DNA of 64,000 bases, taken from contig CP107851.1 of the NCBI GenBank assembly GCA_036013505.1, positions 6,346,501 to 6,410,500 on the forward strand, given 5' to 3'. The position numbers were made by a program, and so were the translations under genes. The notes under the pieces are model-generated. The model was given only the letters and a program-made list of their open reading frames with translations. It made no database searches and had not been told where the DNA came from. Positions 45,466 to 54,251 of the stretch are shown here, piece after piece (within the stretch, counting starts at the first letter, position 1; every line of letters starts with the position of its first letter). The stretch is from Streptomyces sp. NBC_00510. GTDB lineage: Bacteria > Actinomycetota > Actinomycetes > Streptomycetales > Streptomycetaceae.

Positions 45466-45539
45466 GACGGCCTTCTTCGGTGACTCGGCGCTTATGAGCG
45501 CGCTCAGTCTGTCACGCTGTGCGTGCCGTTAAGGGCGCA

Positions 45540-47432
45540 ATGCCGGATCTGCTCGGGAGCCGCACAGTGGGGCCAGATTCCATGCCACGGGAGTTCGTTT
45601 CCCGTACCAGCCTGCCCGGCAACCAGCTGGCGGCCTCCGCGGCACGGAAGTTCGTCCGCGCCGCGCTGGCCGAGTGGACCACGGAGGAGCCCTGGCCGGC
45701 CGAGAGCATCGGTGACCACCTCGTGGACGACGCGGTGCTGCTCGTGAGCGAACTCGTCACGAACGCGGTCATCCACGCCGGTACCACGGTCGAGCTGCTC
45801 TGCCGGCTGGAGAGCGCGGCACCCGGCGCACGCGAGGACGGCGGCCTCGTCGTCGAGGTCTCCGACCACCACCCCGCCCGGGTCGTCCGCGACCGGGCCG
45901 AACTCGCCCGCGAGGGCCGCGACGGCGGGCGCGGCCTGCAGCTCGTCTCCGCGCTCTCCGAGGAGTGGGGCATCACCTACCGGCGCGACCTCAAGACCAT
46001 CTGGTGCCGGCTGACCGCCGCCCGCGAACCCGGGGAGACGCTGCCGCCGGCGCCCGAGGCCGAGCGCGCCCTGCTGCGCGGACTGCGCGCCACCGAGATC
46101 CTCGCACCCACGGCGCACCGCCTCCCGCGGCGGCACGACAGCGAGTGGATCAGCCGCGGTTCGCTCTCCTTCCTCGCCGAGGCCTCCGACCTGCTCGCCG
46201 GGCAGCTCGACGAGGACATGGTCGCCTCCCTCGCCGGGCAGCTGCTGGTGCCCCGGCTCGCCGACTGGTGCGCCGTCTGGCTCTCCGGGGACGGTCCCGA
46301 GGGCTCCGAGCCGCGCCTGGCGCGCGTCTGGCACGCGGCGGAGGGCCGCATCGACGGGCTCCGCATGGTGCTGGAGAAGGAACCGCCGCCGCCCGGCTCC
46401 CGCCCCGGCGCCGTGCCCTGGCCGTGGCCCGCCGTCGCCCACGGCACGGAAGCGGTCGGCGCGGCACTCGCCTGCCCCCTGGTCACCGGCGGCCGCTGGC
46501 ACGGCACGCTGCTCCTCGGGCGCACGGGGCTGATGCGCTTCCCCGACGAGGTCATCGGCCTCATCGAGGACTTCGCGCGCCGTGTCGCGCTCGCGGTGGG
46601 CACCGCCCGCCAGTACACGCGGCAGGCCATGATCAGCCGGGTCCTGCAGCGCGGCCTGCTGCCCGCGGGGCTCGGCGCGGTGCCGGGCGTCGACACGGCC
46701 GTCGTCTACGAGCCCACGCGTGCCGACGTCGTCGGCGGTGACTTCTACGACCTCTTCCCCGCGGGCGGCGGCCGCTGGTGCTTCGCCCTCGGCGACGTCC
46801 AGGGCAACGGCCCCGAGGCCGCCGCGGTCACCGGCCTCGCCCGGCCCGTCATGCGGCTCCTCGCGCGCGAGGGGTACGGCGTGGCGGAGGTCCTCGACCG
46901 GCTCAACCGCGCCCTGTCGGACGAGGCCGCGGCCGCCACGCTCGGCGACGCGCTCGGGCCGGGGTGGGACGCGGGGCCGCGCTTCCTGTCCCTGCTGTAC
47001 GGGGAGATCGTCCCGGAGGGGGCGGGGGAGGGCGCGGCGGGTGGCGGTGCGGGTGGTGGTGCGGGTGGTGGTGCCTTGTGCACTTTGGCCAGCGCCGGGC
47101 ACCCCCTTCCGCTGCTCCTCACGGGAGGCGGCGCGGTACGGCCCGCGGCGGTGCCGCAGATACTGCTCGGGATCACGGACGACGCGCGGTACCGCAGCGA
47201 ATCGTTCCGGCTGGCCCCCGGGGACACGCTGCTGTGCGTCACGGACGGGGTGACGGAGCGGCGCAACGGGAGCCGTCAGTTCGACGACGACGACGGGCTC
47301 GCGGCCGTGCTCGCGGCGTGCACCGGACTGGGGGCGGCGGGGGTGGCGGAGCGGGTCCGGCGGGCGGTGCACGAGTACGACGTGGCGCCGCCGGATGACG
47401 ATCTCGCGGTGCTTGTGCTTCAGGCCCAGTGA
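45540..47432 (+). CDS. HATPase - GAF - PP2C (SpoIIE) partner-switching protein
   Basis: A 630-residue protein. The N-terminal anti-sigma-factor-type HATPase has the N-box ELVTNAVIHAG (71-81), VEVSDHHP and GGRGLQLVS. A central GAF-like domain spans about 190-350. The C-terminal PP2C phosphatase has VVGGDFYD, GDVQGNG, ASAGHPLP and VTDGVTERR. Kinase and phosphatase activities on anti-anti-sigma proteins may thus sit in one chain. A Gly/Ala low-complexity insert lies at about 498-516. The ATG at 45540 has AAGGG upstream. It is divergent from the hybrid kinase with 74 nt between starts. Confidence 0.9.
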   Translation: MPDLLGSRTVGPDSMPREFVSRTSLPGNQLAASAARKFVRAALAEWTTEEPWPAESIGDHLVDDAVLLVSELVTNAVIHAGTTVELLCRLESAAPGAREDGGLVVEVSDHHPARVVRDRAELAREGRDGGRGLQLVSALSEEWGITYRRDLKTIWCRLTAAREPGETLPPAPEAERALLRGLRATEILAPTAHRLPRRHDSEWISRGSLSFLAEASDLLAGQLDEDMVASLAGQLLVPRLADWCAVWLSGDGPEGSEPRLARVWHAAEGRIDGLRMVLEKEPPPPGSRPGAVPWPWPAVAHGTEAVGAALACPLVTGGRWHGTLLLGRTGLMRFPDEVIGLIEDFARRVALAVGTARQYTRQAMISRVLQRGLLPAGLGAVPGVDTAVVYEPTRADVVGGDFYDLFPAGGGRWCFALGDVQGNGPEAAAVTGLARPVMRLLAREGYGVAEVLDRLNRALSDEAAAATLGDALGPGWDAGPRFLSLLYGEIVPEGAGEGAAGGGAGGGAGGGALCTLASAGHPLPLLLTGGGAVRPAAVPQILLGITDDARYRSESFRLAPGDTLLCVTDGVTERRNGSRQFDDDDGLAAVLAACTGLGAAGVAERVRRAVHEYDVAPPDDDLAVLVLQAQ

Positions 47433-47449
47433 GGGTGCGGTCGCTGTGT

Positions 47450-48060
47450 GCGGGGGGTTGTGGTTGCGGCCGGTGGTTGTGTGCGGGTGCGTTGCGTCTG
47501 CGGGCGGCTGCGCCGGGCTGCCCGGTGGTTGTGTGCGGGTTGTTTGCGCCTGCGGCGGGCATCCCCCGCCCGCCCTCCCTCCCCCAGCCTTCGGCCGGGG
47601 GGACCCCCATCCGGCGCGGTCAGTGCGGGCCTGCGCATCGTGTGCCTGGGTCGGTGCCGCGCCGGCGCACTCCCCCAGCCTTCGGCCGGGGGGACCCCCA
47701 CAGCGCTCGCGGTTTACCCCGACATCGTTCGGCGCCCGGGTCCGCCGCTCGTCGCTTCCGGGCGCACCCCGCCACACCCCCTCCCGCTGTCGAGGCGCAC
47801 GACGGCCGGTGGGGGGTGAGTAAGGCACTTGCGGTGACCCCGGACCGCTTTCTTCCGGCCGTCAGCCGCCCACACGACCGAAGGGGGTGTGGCGGGGTGC
47901 GCCCATGGGGGTCCCCCCGGCCGAAGGCTGGGGGCGTACCCCCGGCGCGGCACCGACTCAGGCACACGGTGCGCAGGCCCGCACCAATCGCGCCGGGCAA
48001 TCGGGAGGGCGGCGGGGAAACCGCCCGCCGCAGGCGCACACAACCGCCGGCGGCGAGGGG
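47450..48060. repeat. Gene-free block of nested inverted repeats with CCCCCAGCCTTCGGCC elements
   Basis: Between the phosphatase gene and hemW lie 680 bases with no supportable gene. CCCCCAGCCTTCGGCCGGGG occurs at about 47583 and 47672, and inverted at about 47910-47930. A perfect 23-bp inverted repeat (47760-47782 with 47882-47904) forms the core. Outside it, about 90 bp (47614-47703) recur inverted at 47905-47993, and similarity continues outward to about 47535 and 48060. Arm 1 carries extra material, including a second element copy. Direct repeats of GGTGGTTGTGTGCGGGT lie near 47470 and 47520. Confidence 0.8.
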
Positions 48061-48112
48061 CACCCCGGCCATCCGGCGAAGCGCCCGCGGGGGATGGCGG
48101 ACAATGGGACGC

Positions 48113-49345
48113 ATGCCATCCGTACTGCCCGACGGGGAGCCCATGCCTGAGGACGGCGCGCTCCCGCCGACCGCCCTGCGCGGCGCGGAGTCCCGCCCGC
48201 TGGGGTTCTACCTGCACGTCCCGTACTGCGCGACCCGCTGCGGCTACTGCGACTTCAACACCTACACCGCCGCCGAGCTGCGCGGCACCGGCGGCGTGCT
48301 CGCCTCCCGGGAGAACTACGCGGACACCCTGGTCGACGAGATCCGGCTGGCCCGCAAGGTGCTGGGCGACGACCCCCGCCGCGTGGAGACCGTGTTCGTG
48401 GGCGGCGGGACCCCCACCCTGTTGCCGGCCGCGGACCTGGCCCGGATGCTGGGGGCCATCCGTGACGAGTTCGGCCTGGCGGAGGGGGCGGAGGTCACGA
48501 CGGAGGCGAACCCGGAGTCCGTGGACCCGGCGTACCTGGAGGAGCTGCGGGCCGGGGGGTACACACGGGTCTCGTTCGGGATGCAGAGCGCCCGGCCGCA
48601 CGTGCTGCAGGTGCTGGACCGGCGGCACACGCCCGGCCGCCCGGAGCAGTGCGTGGCGGAGGCGCGGGCGGCGGGGTTCGAGCACGTCAACCTGGACCTG
48701 ATCTACGGCACGCCCGGGGAGTCGGACGACGACTGGCGGGCGTCGCTGGACGCCGCGATCGGCGCGGGGCCGGACCACGTGTCGGCGTACGCGCTCATCG
48801 TGGAGGAGGGCACGCAGCTGGCGCGCAGGATCCGGCGCGGCGAGGTGCCGATGACGGACGACGACGTGCACGCGGACCGCTACCTGATCGCGGAGGAGCG
48901 CCTGGCGGCGGCCGGCTACGGCTGGTACGAGGTGTCGAACTGGGCGACCTCGGACGCGGCCCGGTGCCGCCACAACGAGCTCTACTGGACCGGCGCGGAC
49001 TGGTGGGGCGCCGGGCCGGGTGCGCACAGCCACGTGGGCGGGGTGCGGTGGTGGAACGTGAAGCACCCGGCGGCGTACGCGGCGGCGCTCGCGGAGGGCC
49101 GCAGTCCCGGGGCGGGCCGTGAGGTGCTGGCGGCGGAGGACCGCCGCGTGGAGCGGATCCTGCTGGAGCTGAGGCTGTCCGACGGCTGCCCGCTCGACCT
49201 GCTGGCCCCGGCGGGTGCCGAGGCCGCGGAGCTCGCCGTAAGGGACGGCCTTCTGGAGACCGGTCCTTACCGCGAGGGCCGTGCCGTCCTCACCCTGCGC
49301 GGTCGCCTGCTCGCCGACGCCGTCGTCAGGGACCTGGTCGACTGA
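48113..49345 (+). CDS. hemW: Radical SAM haem chaperone/coproporphyrinogen-type HemW
   Basis: A 410-residue radical SAM protein. The cluster motif CxxxCxYC is at C39, C43 and C46 (CATRCGYC). GGGTPTLLP, SFGMQSARPHVLQVLDRRH and NLDLIYGTPGE follow, then the HemW C-terminal domain with ELYWTGADWWGAGPGAHSHV. HemW inserts haem into respiratory proteins; it lacks the extra N-terminal motif of true HemN. Start 48113 is chosen for family length; an ATG at 48104 adds three residues. It ends 1 nt from the convergent DUF3097 gene. Confidence 0.95.
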   Translation: MPSVLPDGEPMPEDGALPPTALRGAESRPLGFYLHVPYCATRCGYCDFNTYTAAELRGTGGVLASRENYADTLVDEIRLARKVLGDDPRRVETVFVGGGTPTLLPAADLARMLGAIRDEFGLAEGAEVTTEANPESVDPAYLEELRAGGYTRVSFGMQSARPHVLQVLDRRHTPGRPEQCVAEARAAGFEHVNLDLIYGTPGESDDDWRASLDAAIGAGPDHVSAYALIVEEGTQLARRIRRGEVPMTDDDVHADRYLIAEERLAAAGYGWYEVSNWATSDAARCRHNELYWTGADWWGAGPGAHSHVGGVRWWNVKHPAAYAAALAEGRSPGAGREVLAAEDRRVERILLELRLSDGCPLDLLAPAGAEAAELAVRDGLLETGPYREGRAVLTLRGRLLADAVVRDLVD

Positions 49346-49346
49346 C

Positions 49347-50174
49347 TCAGCCCGGGGCCGTGACGAAGTCGATCAGCTCCTCCACGCGGCCCAGCAGTTC
49401 CGGCTGCAGGTCCCGGTAGGAGTGGACGGCGCCCAGGATGCGCTGCCAGGCGGCGCCGGTGTTCTCCGGCCAGCCCAGGGCGCGGCACACGCCGGTCTTC
49501 CAGTCCTGGCCGCGGGGGACGGCCGGCCAGGCGGGGATGCCGACGGAGGAGGGCTTCACGGCCTCCCAGACGTCGATGTAGGGGTGGCCGGCGACCAGGA
49601 CGTGCTCGCCGGTGACCTCCGCGGCGATGCGGGACTCCTTGCTGCCCGGGACGAGGTGGTCCACGAGGACGCCGAGGCGCGCGTCCGGGCCGGGCGCGAA
49701 GGAGGCGACGATGGCCGGGAGGTCGTCGACGCCGTCCAGGTACTCGACGACGACGCCCTCGACGCGCAGGTCGTCGCCCCAGACGCGTTCGACCAGTTCC
49801 GCGTCGTGGCGGCCCTCGACGTAGATCCGGCCGGCGCGGGCGACCCGGGCGCGGGCGCCGGGGAGGGCGAGGGAGCCGGAGGCGGTCAGCCGGGGGCCGG
49901 CCGCGGGGGCGGCGGAGGGGCGTACGAGGGTGACCACGCGGCCCTCCAGGAGGAAGCCGCGGGGAGTCATCGGGAACACGCGGTGCTTGCCGAAGCGGTC
50001 CTCCAGGGTGACCGTGGGGCCCTCGGCGGTCTTCTCGCAGCGGACGACCGCGCCGCAGTAGCCGGTGGACACCTCCTCCACCACCAGGTCCCGCTCGGCC
50101 GCGACCTCGGGCGCGGGCGTGGCGGGACGTTTCCACGGCGGGGTGAGGTCGGGGTCGTAGTTGCGGCTGCGCAT
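49347..50174 (-). CDS. DUF3097 family protein
   Basis: A 275-residue actinobacterial protein. RSRNYDPDLTPPWKRP at the start, GRIYVEGRHDAELVERVWGDDLR in the middle and LGVLVDHLVPGSKESRIA with HPYIDVWEAVKP near the end match DUF3097. The VEGRHDAELVE and LVDHL-x-SKE pattern resembles a Toprim-like fold (E ... DxD), so a nucleic-acid role is possible but unproven. The ATG at 50174 matches the conserved N-terminus; 9 extra upstream residues are rejected. It is convergent with hemW. Confidence 0.85.
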   Translation of the reverse strand: MRSRNYDPDLTPPWKRPATPAPEVAAERDLVVEEVSTGYCGAVVRCEKTAEGPTVTLEDRFGKHRVFPMTPRGFLLEGRVVTLVRPSAAPAAGPRLTASGSLALPGARARVARAGRIYVEGRHDAELVERVWGDDLRVEGVVVEYLDGVDDLPAIVASFAPGPDARLGVLVDHLVPGSKESRIAAEVTGEHVLVAGHPYIDVWEAVKPSSVGIPAWPAVPRGQDWKTGVCRALGWPENTGAAWQRILGAVHSYRDLQPELLGRVEELIDFVTAPG

Positions 50175-50204
50175 GCCAGGGATCGTATCCGCGCGGCGCA
50201 CCGC

Positions 50205-50939
50205 TCAAGCGGATCCGAACCGGGCGGCGAGCGCGTCCCGTTGGGCGCGGACGAAGCGGGCGTCGACGACGGCGCCGTGGCCCGGCACGTACAGCGCGGT
50301 CTCGCCGCCCAGCCGCAGCAGCCGGTCCAGGGTCGCGGGCCAGGAGTGCGGGGCGGCGTCGGGCCCGGCCTGGGGCTCGCCGGACTCCTCGACGAGGTCC
50401 CCGCAGAAGACCACGGCCGGCGTGCCCGGCACGACCACCACCAGGTCGTGCGTGGTGTGGCCCTCACCCGGGTGGACCAGCAGGACCTGGCGGTCACCGC
50501 CGAGGTCGAGCTCGTAGGAGCCGTCCACGAGGTGGCCGGGGCGGACGAGGGCGTCCGCGGCCCGTGCGGACTCGGCCTCGCCGGCGCCGTGCTTGACCGC
50601 GTCCAGGCCCAGCGAGAAGCGCTCGCGGTCGAGGTAGGCGTCGAGGGCCATCTCCCCGAAGACCTGGACGCCCTCGAAGGCGGCGGCGCCGAAGACGTGG
50701 TCGAAGTGGCCGTGGGTGAATGCGATGTGCGTCACGTCCCGTCCGGTCAGTTCGCGTACCTCCCGGCGCAGTCCGGCGCCCTCGGGGACCGAGGAACCCG
50801 TGTCGATCAGCAGCACGCCCTCGTCGCCGACGACGACTCCGACGGTCACGTCGAGGAAGGACAGCCGCCGCCGCGCCACCCCCGGTGCGAGCTGCTCCCA
50901 GCCGCCGGGGGAGTCCGGTGCGGTCGGTGTGGTCTCCAC
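50205..50939 (-). CDS. Metallo-beta-lactamase-fold hydrolase
   Basis: A 244-residue MBL-fold protein: LLIDTGSS, FTHGHFDHVFGAA (HxHxDH), GEGHTTHDLVVVVP, VVFCGDLVEES (metal-bridging Asp) and YVPGHG. The arrangement is that of glyoxalase II-like or lactonase-like members. Substrate is unknown. It lies 30 nt upstream of the DUF3097 gene in the same direction and is divergent from hrcA. Confidence 0.9.
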   Translation of the reverse strand: METTPTAPDSPGGWEQLAPGVARRRLSFLDVTVGVVVGDEGVLLIDTGSSVPEGAGLRREVRELTGRDVTHIAFTHGHFDHVFGAAAFEGVQVFGEMALDAYLDRERFSLGLDAVKHGAGEAESARAADALVRPGHLVDGSYELDLGGDRQVLLVHPGEGHTTHDLVVVVPGTPAVVFCGDLVEESGEPQAGPDAAPHSWPATLDRLLRLGGETALYVPGHGAVVDARFVRAQRDALAARFGSA

Positions 50940-51023
50940 AACGCGACGGTATCCCCGCGGGACGCCTCGCGCCCGCTACGGTGGCCGGTCAAGGACGCCC
51001 CGGGCCGGACCTGTGGACGGCCC

Positions 51024-51054
51024 TTGCCGAGGTCTTGCCACCCCGCCGTACACT
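51024..51054 (+). promoter_or_regulatory. Probable promoter of hrcA-dnaJ
   Basis: TTGCCG (51024-51029) and TACACT (51049-51054) are 19 nt apart, slightly long for a HrdB promoter. Transcription would begin near 51061, immediately before CIRCE. Confidence 0.45.
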
Positions 51055-51067
51055 GACTTGGGGAAAA

Positions 51068-51094
51068 CTGGCACTCAGGGAAGAGGAGTGCCAG
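51068..51094 (+). promoter_or_regulatory. CIRCE operator (HrcA-binding site)
   Basis: CTGGCACTC (51068-51076) and GAGTGCCAG (51086-51094) are perfect 9-nt inverted repeats with the canonical 9-nt spacer, matching the CIRCE consensus. It lies in the predicted 5' leader of hrcA, giving heat-responsive autorepression of hrcA and dnaJ. Confidence 0.93.
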
Positions 51095-51145
51095 GCCACG
51101 GGGGCGACACGACCCGCACGGTGACCGAGCGACTGGAGGTGCGCG

Positions 51146-52162
51146 ATGCTCAGCGAACGACGTCTCGAAGTGCTGCGTGCCATCGTCCAGGACTACGTGG
51201 GCACCGAGGAGCCGGTCGGCTCGAAGGCGCTCACCGAGCGGCACGCCCTCGGCGTCTCCCCGGCCACCGTCCGCAACGACATGGCCGTGCTGGAGGACGA
51301 GGGCTACATCCAGCAGCCCCACACCAGCGCGGGCCGCGTGCCGACCGACAAGGGCTACCGGCTCTTCGTCGACCGGCTCACCAGCGTCAAGCCCTTGTCC
51401 GGCGCCGAGCGCCGGGCCATCGGGAACTTCCTGGACGGCGCCGTCGACCTCGACGACGTGGTGGCCCGCACGGTGCGGCTGCTGGCGCAGCTGACCCGGC
51501 AGGTCGCGATCGTCCAGTACCCGTCGCTCACCCGCTCGACCGTGCGCCACGTCGAGCTGCTCGCGCTCGCCCCGGCCCGGATCATGCTCGTGCTGATCAC
51601 GGACACCGGACGGGTGGAGCAGCGGCTGGTGGACGCCCCGGCGCCGGTCGGCGAGACCGTGCTGGCCGACCTGCGCGCCCGGCTGAACAGCCGGGTGGTG
51701 GGACGCCGGTTCAGCGACGTCCCGCCGCTGGTGCAGGAGCTCCCCGAGGGCTTCGAGCCCGACGACCGGCCCTCCGTCCAGGTGGTCCTCGCCACACTGC
51801 TGGAGACCCTGGTCGAGGAGACCGAGGAGCGGATCATGCTCGGCGGCACGGCCAACCTGACCCGCTTCGGGCACGACTTCCCGCTGACGATCCGCCCGGT
51901 GCTGGAGGCGCTCGAGGAGCAGGTGGTGCTCCTCAAGCTGCTGGGCGAGGCCAAGGACTCGGGCGTGACGGTGAGAATCGGTCACGAGAACTTCCATGAG
52001 GGCCTGAACTCCACATCGGTCGTCTCCGTCGGCTACGGTTCGGGCGACGAGGCGGTGGCGAAACTCGGCGTGGTCGGACCGACCCGCATGGACTACCCCG
52101 GAACGATGGGAGCGGTACGCGCAGTGGCACGTTACGTCGGACAGATCCTGGCGGAGTCGTAG
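51146..52162 (+). CDS. hrcA: Heat-inducible transcription repressor HrcA
   Basis: A 338-residue repressor. The N-terminal winged helix MLSERRLEVLRAIVQDYVGTEEPVGSKAL continues into GVSPATVRNDMAVLEDEGYIQQPHTSAGRVPT, the family signature. A GAF-like dimer domain follows. It binds CIRCE and is kept active by GroEL. GGAGG lies upstream. Its TAG overlaps the dnaJ GTG by one base, so the two are co-translated. Confidence 0.98.
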   Translation: MLSERRLEVLRAIVQDYVGTEEPVGSKALTERHALGVSPATVRNDMAVLEDEGYIQQPHTSAGRVPTDKGYRLFVDRLTSVKPLSGAERRAIGNFLDGAVDLDDVVARTVRLLAQLTRQVAIVQYPSLTRSTVRHVELLALAPARIMLVLITDTGRVEQRLVDAPAPVGETVLADLRARLNSRVVGRRFSDVPPLVQELPEGFEPDDRPSVQVVLATLLETLVEETEERIMLGGTANLTRFGHDFPLTIRPVLEALEEQVVLLKLLGEAKDSGVTVRIGHENFHEGLNSTSVVSVGYGSGDEAVAKLGVVGPTRMDYPGTMGAVRAVARYVGQILAES

Positions 52163-53301
52163 TGGCCACGGACTATTACGCCGTGCTCGGCGTACGCCGC
52201 GACGCAAGCCCGGACGAGATCAAGAAGGCCTTCCGCCGTCTTGCGCGCGAGCTGCACCCGGACGTCAATCCGGATCCGAAGACCCAGGAGCGGTTCAAGG
52301 AGATCAACGCCGCTTACGAGGTGCTCTCGGACCCGCAGAAGAAGCAGGTCTACGACCTCGGCGGCGACCCGCTGTCGGCCAACGGCGGCGGCGCGGGCGC
52401 AGGCGCGGGCTTCGGCCAGGGCTTCGGCAACTTCAGCGACATCATGGACGCCTTCTTCGGCACGGCGTCCCAGCGCGGTCCGCGCTCGCGCACGCGGCGC
52501 GGCCAGGACGCGATGATCCGGCTGGAGATCGAGCTGGACGAGGCGGCCTTCGGCACGACCAAGGACATCCAGGTCGACACGGCCATCATCTGCAACACCT
52601 GCCACGGCGAGGGCGCGGCCCCGGGCACGACCGCGCAGACGTGTGACATGTGCCGCGGCCGCGGTGAGGTCTCGCAGGTCACGCGGTCCTTCCTGGGCCA
52701 GGTCATGACCTCCCGGCCGTGCCCCCAGTGCCAGGGCTTCGGCACCGTCGTCCCCACCCCGTGCCCGGAGTGCGCGGGCGACGGCCGGATCCGGTCGCGG
52801 CGCACGCTCACGGTCAAGATCCCGGCCGGTGTCGACAACGGCACCCGCATCCAGCTCGCGGGCGAGGGCGAGGTCGGTCCCGGCGGCGGCCCCGCCGGCG
52901 ACCTGTACGTCGAGATCCGCGAACTGCCGCACCAGGTCTTCCAGCGGCGCGGCGACGACCTGCACTGCACCGTCACCATCCCGATGACGGCCGCGGCGCT
53001 GGGCACCAAGGTCCCGCTGGAGACCCTGGACGGCCTGGAGGAGATCGACATCCGGCCCGGGACGCAGTCCGGCCAGTCGATCCCGCTCCACCAGCGCGGC
53101 ATCACCCACCTGCGGGGCGGCGGCCGGGGCGACCTCATCGTGCACGTCGAGGTCCAGACCCCGGGCAAGCTCGACCCGGAGCAGGAGGAGCTGATGCGCC
53201 GCCTGGCGAAGCTGCGCGGTGAGGAACGGCCCATGGGGCAGTTCCAGCCGGGCCAGCAGGGCCTGTTCTCCCGCCTGAAGGACGCGTTCAACGGGCGTTA
53301 G
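52162..53301 (+). CDS. dnaJ: Chaperone DnaJ
   Basis: A 379-residue type I J-protein. The J domain (1-70) has the HPD tripeptide in ELHPDVNPD. A Gly-rich linker follows (NGGGAGAGAGFGQGFG). Four zinc-binding repeats are present: CNTCHGEG, CDMCRGRG, CPQCQGFG and CPECAGDG. The C-terminal substrate domains include PAGVDNGTRIQLAGEGEVG. It stimulates DnaK and delivers substrates. This is the hrcA-linked paralogue, distinct from the dnaK-operon copy that Streptomyces also carry. Confidence 0.97.
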   Translation: MATDYYAVLGVRRDASPDEIKKAFRRLARELHPDVNPDPKTQERFKEINAAYEVLSDPQKKQVYDLGGDPLSANGGGAGAGAGFGQGFGNFSDIMDAFFGTASQRGPRSRTRRGQDAMIRLEIELDEAAFGTTKDIQVDTAIICNTCHGEGAAPGTTAQTCDMCRGRGEVSQVTRSFLGQVMTSRPCPQCQGFGTVVPTPCPECAGDGRIRSRRTLTVKIPAGVDNGTRIQLAGEGEVGPGGGPAGDLYVEIRELPHQVFQRRGDDLHCTVTIPMTAAALGTKVPLETLDGLEEIDIRPGTQSGQSIPLHQRGITHLRGGGRGDLIVHVEVQTPGKLDPEQEELMRRLAKLRGEERPMGQFQPGQQGLFSRLKDAFNGR

Positions 53302-53324
53302 GCCGACACGGCCTGGCCGCTCAC

Positions 53325-53364
53325 CGGCCCGCGGTCCGGGGTGGACACCCTGGACCGCGGGCCG
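53325..53364 (+). terminator. Hairpin after dnaJ
   Basis: A perfect 13-bp stem (53325-53337 with 53352-53364) whose 14-nt loop can fold further (GGGGTG with CACCCT). It lies 24 nt after dnaJ. Confidence 0.8.
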
Positions 53365-53427
53365 TCGCGTGCCGTGAAACGATGGGCGCATGGCCGCCCT
53401 GACCCACCGCTCCCCGAGGACCGCGCC

Positions 53428-54165
53428 GTGACCGCACCCGTCTTCGTCGTCGAACCCGGAGCGCTGGGCCCGGACCGCATCACGCTCTCCGGCCCCGAGG
53501 GGCGGCACGCGGTGTCGGTACGCCGGCTGCGGGTCGGCGAGGAGATCGTGCTCACCGACGGCCTGGGACGCGGCGCGTACGGCACGGTGGCGGCCGTCGA
53601 CGGCAAGGACACGCTCGAGGTCGCCGTCGCCGACGTCCGCGAGGAGGCCGAGCCCCGCCCGCGGATCACCGTCGTCCAGGCGCTGCCCAAGGGCGACCGC
53701 GGGGAACTCGCCGTCGAGACCATGACCGAGGTCGGCGTCGACGCGGTCGTGCCGTGGGCCGCCGCGCGCTGCATCACCCAGTGGAAGGGCGAGCGCGGCG
53801 CCAAGTCCCTGGCCAAATGGCGTTCCACCGCCCGCGAGGCCGCCAAGCAGGCCCGGCGCCTGAGGTTCCCCGAGGTCGCCGAGTTGATGACGACCCGTCA
53901 TCTCGCCGGACTGCTGTCCGGTGCGGCGTTCGCCGCGGTCCTCCACGAGGAGGGCTCCGAGCCGCTCGCCGCGGCCCCGCTGCCGCCCGAGGGCGACATC
54001 GTGCTCGTCGTCGGTCCCGAGGGCGGGGTCTCCCCGGAGGAGCTCGACGCCTTCGCCGCGGCCGGCGCCAAGCCGTACCGACTCGGCGCCAGTGTCCTGC
54101 GCACCTCCACCGCCGGCGTCGCCGCGACCGCCCTCCTGCTCGGCCGCACCGGGCGCTGGGGCTGA
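53428..54165 (+). CDS. rsmE: 16S rRNA (uracil-1498-N3)-methyltransferase RsmE
   Basis: A 245-residue SPOUT methyltransferase. The N-terminal PUA-like domain (GPEGRHAVSVRRLRVGEEIVLTDG) is followed by VQALPKGDRGELAVETMTEVGVD, then the knotted SAM site LVVGPEGGVSPEELDAF and RLGASVLRTSTAGVAA. It methylates U1498 of 16S rRNA. The GTG at 53428 follows GAGGA; an upstream start would run into the dnaJ hairpin. Confidence 0.96.
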   Translation: MTAPVFVVEPGALGPDRITLSGPEGRHAVSVRRLRVGEEIVLTDGLGRGAYGTVAAVDGKDTLEVAVADVREEAEPRPRITVVQALPKGDRGELAVETMTEVGVDAVVPWAAARCITQWKGERGAKSLAKWRSTAREAAKQARRLRFPEVAELMTTRHLAGLLSGAAFAAVLHEEGSEPLAAAPLPPEGDIVLVVGPEGGVSPEELDAFAAAGAKPYRLGASVLRTSTAGVAATALLLGRTGRWG

Positions 54166-54251
54166 GGCGGCCGCCGGGCCGGAATCCCCCCGGCGGGCAA
54201 TGAGATCGAAAACCCCTGACCAGCAGGGCGCCGGGTGGTTAGTGTGACGAC

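Noticed and set aside
47429..48112. N-terminal extension of HemW through the repeat block
   Set aside because: The upstream frame translates low-complexity repeat sequence; HemW homology begins near 48113.
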